Below, piece by piece: positions 52,128 through 61,745 of a DNA stretch of 64,000 bases; the first letter of the stretch is position 1, and each line of letters starts with the position of its first letter. Source of the stretch: Lelliottia nimipressuralis (GTDB taxonomy: Bacteria > Pseudomonadota > Gammaproteobacteria > Enterobacterales > Enterobacteriaceae). Made by a program: the position numbers and the translations under genes. The stretch spans positions 248,001-312,000 of the forward strand of contig NZ_SOMG01000030.1 in NCBI RefSeq assembly GCF_004402045.1, given 5' to 3'. The notes beneath the pieces were generated by a model. That model saw nothing but the letters and a program-made list of their open reading frames with translations. It ran no database searches and had not been told where the DNA came from.

Positions 52128-53753
52128 TTACTGACGGCATGCGCTCAGAATATCCAGCTGCTGTTGATAAACCTTTGATTTCACGTCCATCATACCCAGT
52201 ACGGTCGAGAACAAATTGTCCTGGGAAACCGCATTTTTTGCAGCGTGTTCACGTAAACACTGTTCGCTGATGCCAAAGTTTTTCGCATAGTCCGGGGACA
52301 GCCAGAACATAAACGGAATGTGGGTTTGCTGCTCCGGCGCCAGCATGTACGGCGTACCGTGCAGGTAAATACCGCTTTCGCCCAGTGACTCACCGTGATC
52401 CGAGAGATAAATCAGCGCGGTGTTCATGCTTGCCTGGCGCGCTTTCAGCGTATCGATGGTTTTACTGACCATGCTGTCGGTATACAGGATGGTGTTGTCA
52501 TAGGTGTTAATCAGCGCCTGATGATCGCAATCCTGAATTTCGTTGGTATCGCAGGTTGGCGTGAACTTACGGAAATTATCCGGGTAACGGCGATAGTACG
52601 CCGGGCCGTGGCTCCCCATCAGGTGGATAACCAGCACCGTGTCCTGCTTCAGGCCATCCAGCACGTTGTCCAGTCGGTAGAAATTCACATCGTCAATGCA
52701 GGATTTATCTTTGCAGAACTGGTCCAGCTTCCACTGCGTCATGTCGGTATGGGGTACGCGATCGCAGGCACCTTTACAGCCGCCGTCGTTGTCGCGCCAA
52801 AGCAGGTTGACGCCCGCATGGTTGAGCACGTCGAGCAGTCCTTCCTGATGGTGAGCGAGATCGGCATCGTATTTGTTCCGGGTCATGCCGGAGAACATGC
52901 AGGGAACAGAAACGGCGGTTTCAGTCCCGCACGAGGAGGCCTGCGGGAAGTTAATCACATCCTGCTTTTTCAGCTCCGGGTTGGTTTCACGCCCGTAACC
53001 ATTCAGGGAGTAGTTCGCCGCGCGAGACGCTTCGCCGATGACAAGCACCAGAACGGTTTTCTTTTGTTGACCGGAAATTAATGGTCCTTTATGGGCATCT
53101 TCACCAATCCGCACCAGCGTTTGATCGCCTGCAAACCAGCGCATTTTGCTGTACTTCACCACGGCGCTGACATAGTTCGCCGGGGTCACCATTTTGACGA
53201 TGCTTTTGTTATTGCGAAACAGCGACGCGTAATCTTTATAAAACAGCGCCGCAATCAGGATAATCACCAGCAGGGCACCGAGCATAGCGGCAACGCGCGT
53301 CAGCAGGGCATACCACCATTTTCCGGTACGGATGCGAGTCAACGCCAGCACCACGGAGGGAGCGAGACCGGCAAGGGCAATCCACAGAATCATTTGCGGA
53401 GTGACCAGGGCGGTCGCTTCCTGAGAGTTGGTTTCGAACACGTTCACAATCATGTTCTGATCGATCACCGCGCCGTAGGTGTACATAAAATAGGTCGCCG
53501 CGGCGCAACCGATGGTTAAAACAATCAGCAGCGGTTTACGGATATACGGGATATTGAGCAGGCTAAAGACAATCACCCAGCCGCAAAAAAGTACCAGCGG
53601 TACGGACGCGGCAAAGAGGATGTCGTGCAGATGTTCAGGGGCGATAATCGCCCAGCTGCGCTGGATAAACAGCCCATTAATCAACGTAAAGAAGAGTGCA
53701 CAGCCCAGAGTAAATTTAATGTCGTTACATTGTAACTTTTTGATTAACCACAT
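52128..53753 (-). CDS. eptA: Lipid A phosphoethanolamine transferase (EptA-like)
   Basis: A 541-residue inner-membrane enzyme: five N-terminal helices, then a periplasmic sulfatase-like domain. Active-site landmarks are VLVIGEASRAANYSLNGYGR (metal Glu), SSCGTETAVSVPCMFS (nucleophile Thr), LLWRDNDGGCKGACDRVPH and YLSDHGESLGE, with paired cysteines of the EptA/MCR family. It adds phosphoethanolamine to lipid A, which lowers negative charge and cationic-peptide sensitivity. Here it stands alone between nemR and ydhL, without pmrAB (basRS), unlike E. coli eptA. Which phosphate it modifies and whether a second eptA exists elsewhere are unknown. Confidence 0.87.
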   Translation of the reverse strand: MWLIKKLQCNDIKFTLGCALFFTLINGLFIQRSWAIIAPEHLHDILFAASVPLVLFCGWVIVFSLLNIPYIRKPLLIVLTIGCAAATYFMYTYGAVIDQNMIVNVFETNSQEATALVTPQMILWIALAGLAPSVVLALTRIRTGKWWYALLTRVAAMLGALLVIILIAALFYKDYASLFRNNKSIVKMVTPANYVSAVVKYSKMRWFAGDQTLVRIGEDAHKGPLISGQQKKTVLVLVIGEASRAANYSLNGYGRETNPELKKQDVINFPQASSCGTETAVSVPCMFSGMTRNKYDADLAHHQEGLLDVLNHAGVNLLWRDNDGGCKGACDRVPHTDMTQWKLDQFCKDKSCIDDVNFYRLDNVLDGLKQDTVLVIHLMGSHGPAYYRRYPDNFRKFTPTCDTNEIQDCDHQALINTYDNTILYTDSMVSKTIDTLKARQASMNTALIYLSDHGESLGESGIYLHGTPYMLAPEQQTHIPFMFWLSPDYAKNFGISEQCLREHAAKNAVSQDNLFSTVLGMMDVKSKVYQQQLDILSACRQ

Positions 53754-53902
53754 CGAACGAGAAACCTGTCATTGTAATGATGGGCCGAGTATAGAGAGGG
53801 AAGATTAGTGAAACCTTAATGCCATAAATCTGTGGTAAAGCCCTTGCACGTGGCGCGTTTAACGTCTTCACTGTAGGTGAGAGCGGTTATCTGGAGGTGA
53901 GT

Positions 53903-54142
53903 GTGGCAGAGCAGCTGGAGTTTTTCCCCATCCAGAGCCCGTGCCGGGGTATTTGTCAGGTGGATGAACGCGGCTATTGCCGCGGGTGCATGCGTACCCG
54001 TGATGAGCGTTTTAACTGGCAAAACTTTAGCGACACGCAAAAACAAGAGGTGCTTCGCCTTTGTCGACAGCGACTTCAGCGCAAAATACGCGCAAACAAA
54101 GCCGGTGAGACCGAAGAACCCCAGCAGCCTTCACTTTTTTAA
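53903..54142 (+). CDS. ydhL: DUF1289 protein YdhL
   Basis: A 79-residue protein matching E. coli YdhL: AEQLEFFPIQSPCRGICQVD then GYCRGCMRTRDERFNW. Four cysteines suggest a metal or Fe-S site; the function is unknown. It starts with GTG 53903, five bases after GGAGG; the GTG at 53897 is an alternative that would overlap the ribosome site. The ending is EEPQQPSLF. Confidence 0.92.
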   Translation: MAEQLEFFPIQSPCRGICQVDERGYCRGCMRTRDERFNWQNFSDTQKQEVLRLCRQRLQRKIRANKAGETEEPQQPSLF

Positions 54143-54190
54143 CACGGTAATTGCGTATACTCATGACATTACGTCCTTGAGGAAAATGTT

Positions 54191-55087
54191 ATGGTTCAGC
54201 GAATTACCCTTGCCCCCCAGGGGCCAGAATTCTCCCGTTTTGTGATGGGCTACTGGCGCCTGATGGACTGGAATATGTCCCCCCTCCAGCTGGCGAGCTT
54301 TATTGAAGAGCATATCGATTTAGGTATCACTACTGTCGATCATGCGGATATTTACGGTGGCTACCTGTGTGAAGCCGCGTTTGGCGAAGCCCTCAAGCTG
54401 GTTCCGGCACTCCGCGATCGCATGGAGATCGTCACGAAGTGTGGGATTGCCACCACGGCAAAACCAGAACACGCCCTCGGTCATTACATCACCGACAGCG
54501 CGCATATCATCAAGAGTGCCGAGCAGTCGCTGGTCAATCTGGCGACCGATCGTATCGACCTGCTGTTAATTCACCGTCCGGACCCGCTCATGGATGCCGA
54601 TGAGGTGGCGGAAGCCTTCCTGAATCTGCATCAGAGTGGGAAAGTGCGTCACTTCGGCGTTTCAAACTTTACCCCGGCGCAGTTTGCACTGCTTCAGTCT
54701 CGTCTGCCGTTCACCCTGGCCACTAACCAGGTTGAGATCTCCCCGGTACACCAGCCGCTGCTGCTGGATGGTACGCTCGATCAGCTGCAGCAGCTGCGCA
54801 TTCGCCCGATGGCCTGGTCGTGTCTGGGGGGCGGACGCCTGTTCAATGATGATGAATTCCAGCCGCTGCGCAACGAGCTTGAAACTATTGCCCGCGAACT
54901 GAACGCTGAGAGCATCGAACAGGTGGTTTACGCGTGGATCCTGCGTCTGCCGTCAAAGCCGCTGCCAATTATCGGTTCCGGCAAAATAGAACGCGTGCGT
55001 TCTGCGCTGGCCGCAGAAGAGCTGCAGATGACCCGCCAGCAGTGGTTCCGCATCCGCAAGGCCGCCCTGGGTTACGACGTGCCATAA
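54191..55087 (+). CDS. ydhF: Aldo-keto reductase YdhF
   Basis: A 298-residue NADP-dependent aldo-keto reductase (E. coli YdhF 298). GITTVDHADIYGGY carries the catalytic Asp/Tyr, and MEIVTKCGI the Lys. IIGSGKIERVRSAL is the cofactor-binding end. Substrate not known. It lies 48 bases after ydhL. Confidence 0.95.
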   Translation: MVQRITLAPQGPEFSRFVMGYWRLMDWNMSPLQLASFIEEHIDLGITTVDHADIYGGYLCEAAFGEALKLVPALRDRMEIVTKCGIATTAKPEHALGHYITDSAHIIKSAEQSLVNLATDRIDLLLIHRPDPLMDADEVAEAFLNLHQSGKVRHFGVSNFTPAQFALLQSRLPFTLATNQVEISPVHQPLLLDGTLDQLQQLRIRPMAWSCLGGGRLFNDDEFQPLRNELETIARELNAESIEQVVYAWILRLPSKPLPIIGSGKIERVRSALAAEELQMTRQQWFRIRKAALGYDVP

Positions 55088-55167
55088 ACCGCCAGAAGGT
55101 GACTTTCCGGTGAAATCTTTGCCCCTGGTATACACTTAAGGGGCAAAAAATAACCAGCGGAGGTCAT

Positions 55168-55686
55168 ATGAAGCGTTTTGCTCTGGCACTGGTCACGCTG
55201 GTTGTTTGCGCAGGGGCGCAGGCAGCCAGCGACGAAGTGGAAATGAATCTCGTCACCTCTCAGGGTGTGGGCCAGTCCATCGGAACGGTGAAAATCACTG
55301 AAACCGATAAAGGACTGGAGTTCGCCCCGAACCTCAAAGCACTCCCTCCCGGCGAACATGGTTTCCATGTTCATGCCAAAGGCAGCTGTCAGCCCGCATT
55401 AAAAGAGGGTAAACCGTCTGCGGCGGAAGCAGCAGGGGGGCACCTTGATCCACAACACTCCGGAAAGCATGAGGGGCCGGAAGGTATGGGGCATCTGGGT
55501 GATTTGCCCGTGCTGGTGGTGAATAACGACGGTAAAGCCACAGAGCCCGTTGTTGCTCCGCGCCTAAAAAAGCTGGATGAGGTGAAAGGTAAGGCACTGA
55601 TGATCCACGTCGGCGGCGACAATATGTCCGATCAGCCTAAACCACTCGGCGGCGGCGGGGCACGTTATGCCTGCGGCGTGATCTGA
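55168..55686 (+). CDS. sodC: Periplasmic Cu,Zn superoxide dismutase SodC
   Basis: A 172-residue enzyme (E. coli 173) with signal peptide ending AQAAS. Copper/zinc ligands occur in [34 protein letters not shown] stretch, and MIHVGGDN. The C-terminal Cys in RYACGVI makes the disulfide. Its 3' end overlaps the convergent ydhK by 22 bases. Confidence 0.97.
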   Translation: MKRFALALVTLVVCAGAQAASDEVEMNLVTSQGVGQSIGTVKITETDKGLEFAPNLKALPPGEHGFHVHAKGSCQPALKEGKPSAAEAAGGHLDPQHSGKHEGPEGMGHLGDLPVLVVNNDGKATEPVVAPRLKKLDEVKGKALMIHVGGDNMSDQPKPLGGGGARYACGVI

Positions 55687-56282
55687 TCCCCAATTGTTCC
55701 CGGTGGCGGCGCCTGTTCCAGCTGCGACAGCGAGCAGTGCAGGCGCCAGATTATCGACGCCAAATCGCGGGCTGCGGGCAGATGATGCCGTGCGAGGGTA
55801 TCGCAGATCCGCCGCAGTTCATTCAGCGTGGCTTCCAGCGGTCGCTGCTGGACGCCGCGTTCACTCATCACATCGCGCAGCAGGGAGATACACACATCAC
55901 GCACCTGCGACAGCGGGTCGGAACGCGTTTCCCACGCGCGAAGCTGCCAGACCACGTGCGAACAGTTCAACAGCACGACGCCCCAGCGCAACAGCCAGCG
56001 TCGGGAAAGCGCATCCTGGCTGTTATTCAGCTGGCTGACGTGGTGATAAACCAGCGATTCATATTCGCTTTCACGCAGATGCGGTTTACGGCTGAGCTGG
56101 TCGACAAATCCCCGCCGTAACTCCCGGATATGCCTGCGGCTCTTGCGCGCATCGGAACCGGGACGTAACACCGCGAAAGCGAGCCACGCCAGCCCCACGC
56201 CCAGGATCTTCGCCAGGTTGTCATTGAGAAAATCGGCGTAATCATAAACTGGCGGATTCGTCACGGAGATAAACGAACCCAT
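55665..56282 (-). CDS. ydhK: YdhK C-terminal part (separate frame)
   Basis: About 205 residues beginning [20 protein letters not shown] and ending near [13 protein letters not shown], matching the C-terminal third of E. coli YdhK (full length about 670). It contains the last membrane helix and the cytoplasmic tail. It is in the -1 frame relative to the upstream part, and the ATG at 56280-56282 lies exactly at the junction. It could be made by -1 frameshifting, by re-initiation, or be intact in the organism if the T7 run is a sequencing error. Open frame upstream to 56618 is not YdhK-like. Confidence 0.75.
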   Translation of the reverse strand: MGSFISVTNPPVYDYADFLNDNLAKILGVGLAWLAFAVLRPGSDARKSRRHIRELRRGFVDQLSRKPHLRESEYESLVYHHVSQLNNSQDALSRRWLLRWGVVLLNCSHVVWQLRAWETRSDPLSQVRDVCISLLRDVMSERGVQQRPLEATLNELRRICDTLARHHLPAARDLASIIWRLHCSLSQLEQAPPPGTIGDQITPQA

Positions 56283-57700
56283 AAAAAAATAATCAGCTGT
56301 CCCCAGAGACCGGCCAGCTTCGGCATTTGCAGCTTCAGAAGCTGCATAGTGGTTAACAGGGGGAACAGGAACAGCAGGAACTGCCACAGATCGCTTATCT
56401 GCACCATCAGGCCAAACTTCACCACAAAGCTGAACAGCGACAGCAGCACCAGCGTGCGCAGCAGGAGCGTCAGGGAGTTGAACGGCGAGGCTGCGACGGA
56501 GTAAAGCACGCAGCTGATGGCGGCAAGCGTCAGGGCTGCCGTACCGGATTCCCACTGCGTGGTGATGCTCCACGCGCCCACCAGCATCAGCGCACAGAAG
56601 GTGCGAAAACCGCTCCACAGTGCTTCCAGATAGTCGGTATGCCGTGCAAGAGCGGGGCTGCCGGGGACGTTGAATTCTGTCAGAGGGGTTGCATTCTCAA
56701 CCGCATTAATCCAGCGACTGCTGCGCAGGTACAGCCGGCAAAAGTAGTTCAGACGCTGCCAGAAGGCGCGATGGCGGTAGTCGTAGTCATCAACCGGAGC
56801 GAGCGGGGCAATAATGCGCGCGACCGTGTAGATATCTGCATCCGGGCGCGCAAGGGCCGCGAGTAGCGTTTCAATCACGGCCCGGGTGTTTTCAGGTGGC
56901 GTTGGCCAGTTGAGCAGCATCCGGCGCAGGCTGGAGATAGCGCTGGTCATGCGCAGCTGCTGGTGCAGTAAATAATTAAGCAGGGTGTTCTGACGGCGAA
57001 AGCGGTAGTGGCTCCAGAAGGCCTGAATACGCAGCAGATTCATCGTCAGGATCTGCCCGATAACCTTTTCATGCGCGAGACGGATGTCATCGCTGGTATC
57101 GGGTTGCCACAGCAGGCTCGCATGCTCCAGCAATCGGGCATGCATTGTTTTCAGCGCGGTGATGAGCGTAGTGCCGTCGGAAGTGCTGGGCAGGATCATC
57201 ATCATAAAACCGCCGCTGAGGATCCCGACAATCACTTCGCAGACGCGCGCCTGAGCGATATCCCACAGCTCGGTGGTGTCGAGCACGTTAACCACCGGAA
57301 AGGCAATAATGGCGGCGGTATAGCCCGCCAGTTGGAAAGCGTAGGCGACGTTATTGGTAAAATGGGCACAGGCCCAGGTACAGCATCCCAGCCATGCCGC
57401 CATGCTCAGCAGGAACAGCCACGGATCGTTTAGCGTATGGCCGGCGATAATTAACGCGGCGGTGGCACCCAGCAGGCTGCCTGCGATACGGCCAAGGCTT
57501 TTACTGATCACTCCGCCGACCGTGGGAAAACTCACCACCGCTGCAGACGTCATCGCCCAGTAGGGTTCATCCAGGTTCAGGTAATAGGCGACAGACAGCG
57601 CAAGACACATGGCAATGCCATTGCGCAGCGCGTAGCGCCACTGGGGACGCGTCGCTTTCAGCCACGGCGTGTTTTGCCAGGAGAAAACCGGCAACTTCAT
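56261..57700 (-). CDS. ydhK: FUSC-family efflux protein YdhK, N-terminal part
   Basis: A 479-residue open frame covering the N-terminal two thirds of the AaeB-like YdhK. Membrane blocks lie near residues 25-165 and 370-470, flanking a cytoplasmic region. [20 protein letters not shown] and [19 protein letters not shown] are family signatures. It runs off into seven unrelated codons after GQLIIF and stops at 56261. It starts 1 base inside the ydhJ stop (TAATG). With ydhJ and ydhI it forms an AaeAB-like exporter. Confidence 0.85.
   Translation of the reverse strand: MKLPVFSWQNTPWLKATRPQWRYALRNGIAMCLALSVAYYLNLDEPYWAMTSAAVVSFPTVGGVISKSLGRIAGSLLGATAALIIAGHTLNDPWLFLLSMAAWLGCCTWACAHFTNNVAYAFQLAGYTAAIIAFPVVNVLDTTELWDIAQARVCEVIVGILSGGFMMMILPSTSDGTTLITALKTMHARLLEHASLLWQPDTSDDIRLAHEKVIGQILTMNLLRIQAFWSHYRFRRQNTLLNYLLHQQLRMTSAISSLRRMLLNWPTPPENTRAVIETLLAALARPDADIYTVARIIAPLAPVDDYDYRHRAFWQRLNYFCRLYLRSSRWINAVENATPLTEFNVPGSPALARHTDYLEALWSGFRTFCALMLVGAWSITTQWESGTAALTLAAISCVLYSVAASPFNSLTLLLRTLVLLSLFSFVVKFGLMVQISDLWQFLLFLFPLLTTMQLLKLQMPKLAGLWGQLIIFLWVRLSP
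56282..56288 (-). other. Slippery heptamer U UUU UUA at the ydhK frame junction
   Basis: In the upstream frame the codons read ATT ATT TTT TTA TGG. The heptamer T TTT TTA is a canonical -1 shift site; after slipping, the next codon is ATG GGT, which resumes YdhK sequence without a gap. The run is seven T (A at 56283-56289 on the plus strand). Confidence 0.55.
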
Positions 57701-58560
57701 TAACGGGTTCCGATGGCGACGGTGCAGGTGGTGCCGGATACCAGAGTGATGTCCTGCGGTAAACGGTCAAACTCCACGCGAACCGGAACGCGCTGGGCCA
57801 GACGCACCCAGGGAACGTTCGGCTTAATGTCCGGCACTAGCCCCGAATCCGTTTCAACGCTTTGGTCGTAAATGGCCCGGCCGATACTGGATACGTGACC
57901 CTGTAACTTTTTCGAGCCACTGTAAAGCGTTATCGCGGCGGGTGACCCTTCGCGGATATGACGAAGTTTGGTCTCTTCAAAATAGCCCACGACATAGAAG
58001 GAGTGGCTGTCGACGAGAGCAAAAACAGGTTGGCCAGTGGTGGCATAGTTTCCCACGCGGGCGGAAAGGTTGGTCACCCATCCATCGACCGGGGCGGTGA
58101 TGACCGTTTGCGTCAGTTCCCACTGGGCCTGTTTTAGCGAGGCTTCGGCAACGTTGACGCTCGCCTGCATGGCCTTCACGTTGATATTCGCGGTGTCTAA
58201 ATCTTCCGCTGAAATGTAGTTTTGCGATAAATGCCGGCGGCGATTGGCTTCGTTGTTGGCTTTCGCCAGGTCAGACTGGGCTTTCGCCAGCTGCGCCTCG
58301 GCATTCAGGATCGCGATGTGGTACGGGGTATCGTCGATACGGAATAAAATCTCACCCTTTTTAACGTACTGGTTATCCTTAACGAGCAGCGTCGTGATAC
58401 TTCCCGACACCTGAGGGGTAATACTGACCTGTTCAGCGCGAATTTTACCGTCACGTGTCCAGGGCGACTGCATATAAAAATTCCACATCCACCAGCCCGC
58501 AACCAGCGCGAGGGCAAGAACAAACAGGGTGGAAAAGTACTTTAGCGTTTTCAGAGACAT
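57700..58560 (-). CDS. ydhJ: HlyD-type membrane fusion protein YdhJ
   Basis: A 286-residue periplasmic adaptor with one N-terminal anchor. [20 protein letters not shown] opens it, then [19 protein letters not shown], the helical hairpin [20 protein letters not shown], and [14 protein letters not shown] lipoyl motif, as in E. coli YdhJ. It would link YdhK to the periplasm or outer membrane for aromatic-acid-type export. Start ATG 58560 rather than GTG 58569. Confidence 0.94.
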   Translation of the reverse strand: MSLKTLKYFSTLFVLALALVAGWWMWNFYMQSPWTRDGKIRAEQVSITPQVSGSITTLLVKDNQYVKKGEILFRIDDTPYHIAILNAEAQLAKAQSDLAKANNEANRRRHLSQNYISAEDLDTANINVKAMQASVNVAEASLKQAQWELTQTVITAPVDGWVTNLSARVGNYATTGQPVFALVDSHSFYVVGYFEETKLRHIREGSPAAITLYSGSKKLQGHVSSIGRAIYDQSVETDSGLVPDIKPNVPWVRLAQRVPVRVEFDRLPQDITLVSGTTCTVAIGTR

Positions 58561-58562
58561 AT

Positions 58563-58799
58563 TCACCACACAGTCAAAACGGCAAGGCCCACACAGACGG
58601 AGAGGGCAAACAGGGAAAGATCCATCAACATGGGATGCCAGATTTCGCCGGAGTACATCCAGTCACGAAGCAGACGATGTGCGATGAGCCAGAGAATAAA
58701 GCCCACCAGAACGGCTTTAAACAAGGGAGGAAAGTAGACTGACGCACCGAAGATCAGGTCCTGAAGGGGTAACCCCTCTGAGCGATGAAAAAACGTCAC
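58563..58799 (-). CDS. ydhI: DUF1656 membrane protein YdhI
   Basis: A 78-residue protein with two predicted helices ([20 protein letters not shown] and [18 protein letters not shown]). It is the first gene of ydhIJK, like aaeX in aaeXAB. The function is not known. Its stop is 2 bases before the ydhJ ATG. Confidence 0.92.
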   Translation of the reverse strand: MTFFHRSEGLPLQDLIFGASVYFPPLFKAVLVGFILWLIAHRLLRDWMYSGEIWHPMLMDLSLFALSVCVGLAVLTVW

Positions 58800-58991
58800 A
58801 GGCAGAAATCCTTTGCAGTGAACAGAATGCCGCGTTGGCTTGTCTTAGTAGGGTGAAGCATCACAATTCAGTGTAAGTCATACTTTTAAGTTCGATGAAT
58901 GCAGTATTGCATTTGTTTTGGCAATACAAATGCTGCACACTATTCTAAAATCAGTATAATAACTTAGCAAGCTAATTATAAGGAGATGAAA

Positions 58992-59426
58992 TTGGAATCG
59001 CCATTAGGTTCTGATCTGGCAAGGTTGGTACGCGTCTGGCGTGCTCTGATTGACCATCGCCTGAAACCTCTGGAACTCACACAGACGCATTGGGTCACGC
59101 TGCACAACATTCATCAGCTGCCGCCCGATCAGTCGCAAATTCAGCTGGCAAAAGCGATAGGGATTGAGCAGCCGTCGCTGGTACGTACGCTTGACCAGCT
59201 GGAAGAGAAGGGGTTGATTTCCCGGCAAACCTGCGCCAGCGATCGTCGTGCTAAGCGGATTAAGCTTACCGAGAAAGCAGCCCCTATCATCACTGAAATG
59301 GAAGCTGTGATTACCAAAACGCGCGGTGAAATCCTGTCAGGTGTTTCACCGGCGGAGCTGGAAATGCTCATCAGCCTCATTGGACGCCTCGAGCAAAACA
59401 TCCATGAGCTGCAGTCGCGAGACTGA
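58992..59426 (+). CDS. slyA: MarR-family regulator SlyA
   Basis: A 144-residue winged-helix regulator matching Sly[41 protein letters not shown] and [17 protein letters not shown] start at TTG 58992 because AAGGAG (58980-58985) is 6 bases upstream of it but touches ATG 58986, two codons earlier, which would be too close. It counter-silences H-NS-bound genes and often works with PhoP. It is divergent from ydhIJK. Confidence 0.93.
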   Translation: MESPLGSDLARLVRVWRALIDHRLKPLELTQTHWVTLHNIHQLPPDQSQIQLAKAIGIEQPSLVRTLDQLEEKGLISRQTCASDRRAKRIKLTEKAAPIITEMEAVITKTRGEILSGVSPAELEMLISLIGRLEQNIHELQSRD

Positions 59427-59434
59427 CAAACAAT

Positions 59435-59463
59435 AAGGCCTTGCAGCAGCAAGGCCTTTTTTT
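59435..59463. terminator. Terminator between slyA and the diguanylate cyclase
   Basis: AAGGCCTTGC and GCAAGGCCTT form a 10-base stem with an AGCA loop, then TTTTT. It ends at the 3' end of the convergent cyclase gene. Confidence 0.9.
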
Positions 59464-60823
59464 ACTTAAACACGACCACACGGTTACGACCTGTCTCTTT
59501 CGCTTCATACATCGCCTTATCGGCATTCTCCACGCACGTTTCCGCGGTTATCGCCGGTGACGTAGCCGTAAACACCCCCATGCTGATGGTGATCGGCTCC
59601 GGTAACTGCCCCCCGCTGCTGGTGCTATCAAAGCTGCTCAGATTCAACCGTATGCGTTCAGCCACCTGAAATGCCGCCTCTGGTGAGGTGTTGGTCAGCA
59701 TCAGAACAAACTCTTCCCCCCCGATGCGGGCTGCGATGTCCTGCGGGCGCACGGAATCCATCAGCAGGTTGGCGACAAACTGCAGGACTTTGTCGCCCTG
59801 CAGATGCCCATAGGTGTCGTTGATACGCTTGAAGCGATCGAGGTCGCTGACGATGACGGAAACTGGGCGGTTAGCTTTAGCGATATCCAGCGCCTGATTT
59901 AACGATTCATAGAAATAACTGCGGTTATAAAGGCGCGTGAGCGGGTCGCGAATCGAGTTCTGATAGGACTGCTGATATTTTACATGCGAGTCGCGATACA
60001 GCCTGAAGACATCGTAGAGCAGAACAAAAATAATCAGCAGTGTGGCGACCGTTTCAAATAACCGGGCGCGATACCAGGATATATCTTCGGCATGTCCACC
60101 CGCTAACAGCATTGATAGCGTGACGATATAGCAGACGCAGAGAAAATTACCGCCCACCCAGAATAAATTGCGCACGCGCGTAACAAACATCAGCGTTGCT
60201 AATGTCACTATCCAGAGGACAATTAAAGAAATATTAATGAACTGGCTCCAGAGAACCATAAACTGACGGGTTTCATTATCAACCAGGTCAATGGATAACA
60301 ATGGTGAATGGCTGGAATAGAGCCAGGCCAGCCCCACTGCGCAGGCGGTAAAGAGAAACGTGCCGCTCACTATTGAGATATGCGCCAGCCGGGAAACGGG
60401 ATAATCGCGCGTGGTATAGAGTATTGCCGCAATCAGTATCAGCACCGCCATTAAGAGGTGGCGGAACATATAGTAAATCATTGCATCGTTGTAGTTCACG
60501 ACGTTGAACTGATAGAGATCCAGCCAGGCAGGGAAGCTGGACAGCGTTCCGACCATCAGCAATGCCGAACCGGCAAAGGCGAAAGCGATCGCTATCAGAT
60601 ACAAGCGCCTTCTGTCACACCAGTATTTCATCTCCATAAAACAGGCAATAAACAGGTGAAACACCAGCAAGAAAATGGTGAGCGTAGGGAATAAAAGCGG
60701 TGAAAAGGAAGGAACCCATTCAACGAGTTTTAAAAATAGCGTTTGTAATATCCCGATGACAACAATGCAGCCGAGGCAGAACGCGATATAACGACTCTTT
60801 AGAGAACGACGATTCGCAAGCAT
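59462..60823 (-). CDS. Membrane diguanylate cyclase (GGEEF)
   Basis: A 453-residue protein. About eight hydrophobic segments fill residues 10-290, a MASE-like sensory block with no clear relative. The C-terminal GGDEF domain has DPLTRLYNRSYF, IVSDLDRFKRINDTYGHLQG and active-site GGEEF. The inhibitory RxxD site (RPQD, five residues before GGEEF) is intact. It should therefore make c-di-GMP with product inhibition. I start at ATG 60823; a TTG at 60883 is possible, and neither has a good ribosome site. E. coli has no gene here. Confidence 0.88.
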   Translation of the reverse strand: MLANRRSLKSRYIAFCLGCIVVIGILQTLFLKLVEWVPSFSPLLFPTLTIFLLVFHLFIACFMEMKYWCDRRRLYLIAIAFAFAGSALLMVGTLSSFPAWLDLYQFNVVNYNDAMIYYMFRHLLMAVLILIAAILYTTRDYPVSRLAHISIVSGTFLFTACAVGLAWLYSSHSPLLSIDLVDNETRQFMVLWSQFINISLIVLWIVTLATLMFVTRVRNLFWVGGNFLCVCYIVTLSMLLAGGHAEDISWYRARLFETVATLLIIFVLLYDVFRLYRDSHVKYQQSYQNSIRDPLTRLYNRSYFYESLNQALDIAKANRPVSVIVSDLDRFKRINDTYGHLQGDKVLQFVANLLMDSVRPQDIAARIGGEEFVLMLTNTSPEAAFQVAERIRLNLSSFDSTSSGGQLPEPITISMGVFTATSPAITAETCVENADKAMYEAKETGRNRVVVFK

Positions 60824-61022
60824 ATAGGTTTTTGACAAAATTATAATGTATGAAGAGAAGGTAATTGCGAAGAGTCTAATCAATTAGCACAATAAATACT
60901 TTGCGCAGAAACAATATACGGCGTGATTAATAATGGATGTGGTGAATGTATTTTGTAAATATATTTGCGAGGGTGATATATATTGTAAATAGATGTGGCC
61001 CAACGGCCACATCTACCTTTAA
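60824..61022. other. Upstream region of the cyclase, AT-rich, no gene
   Basis: About 200 bases between the cyclase start and the slyB stop. It contains no support for another gene. TTTTGTCAAAAACC just before the ATG is the only obvious promoter-proximal feature. Confidence 0.35.
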
Positions 61023-61490
61023 TTAACGTGGGGAAACGGTCACCTGGCTACCGTTGCTTGCCAGAACAACACGCTGGCCTGCAGAGAAGCGGGTGTTACC
61101 TTGTTTCTGTACAACCATGATAGTGCTGCCGTCGTCTTTACGAATTTCCAGCTCTACGCCCTGAGTTTTGTTCATCGCACCCTGAACGCCCTGGCCTGCT
61201 ACACCACCCGCAACGGCGCCTGCGGCCGTTGCCAGAGAGCGGCCAGTACCGCCGCCAACGGTGTTACCGAGGAAACCACCCAGAACGGCACCGCCGATTG
61301 CGCCCATCACGTTGTTTTCATCGCCACCCTGAATCTGTACAGGGCGTGCGTTAACAACGGTACCGTAAGTCACGTTCTGAACCTGTTTCGCTTCAGAAGC
61401 GCTGTAAACGTCGCCAGAAAGTGAACTGTCGTTCACACAGCCAGCCAGAGTTAAACCAATCAGCGAAACGCCCAGTACACGTAAAATCAT
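61023..61490 (-). CDS. slyB: Outer-membrane lipoprotein SlyB
   Basis: A 155-residue lipoprotein (E. coli SlyB 155). The lipobox LTLAGC gives the acylated Cys; residues about 65-105 are the glycine-zipper stretch GAIGGAVLGGFLGNTVGGGT. It protects the outer membrane under PhoPQ-inducing stress. A PhoP box is visible upstream. Confidence 0.97.
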   Translation of the reverse strand: MILRVLGVSLIGLTLAGCVNDSSLSGDVYSASEAKQVQNVTYGTVVNARPVQIQGGDENNVMGAIGGAVLGGFLGNTVGGGTGRSLATAAGAVAGGVAGQGVQGAMNKTQGVELEIRKDDGSTIMVVQKQGNTRFSAGQRVVLASNGSQVTVSPR

Positions 61491-61595
61491 TTGAATCTCC
61501 TGTTCACCAAAAACGCCCGACCGAGGGCATCCGTTATGGCTAAATTATATGGCATAAGGGGCCATAGTTCATATCTTTGCACTAACAATAGGAAA

Positions 61596-61630
61596 ATTGT
61601 ACTTGAATTTGACTTAACGAGACATAAACA
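61596..61630 (-). promoter_or_regulatory. slyB promoter with PhoP box
   Basis: The minus strand reads TGTTTA-TGTCT-CGTTAA (61614-61630), matching the PhoP repeat (T/G)GTTTA-N5-(T/G)GTTTA in 10 or more positions. Twelve bases later comes a TACAAT -10 (61596-61601). The 12-base spacing is the usual one for PhoP-activated promoters. Confidence 0.72.
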
Positions 61631-61745
61631 GGATCTGCCCGCGTTACCCGTCTGAGATTGTTAAAAAATATTATCGCCGGATGGCAAAGCGGTGTCGTTT
61701 ATGGTTGAGTGGATATCCTTAGCCCACGCAACGTAAGGAAAGCGC

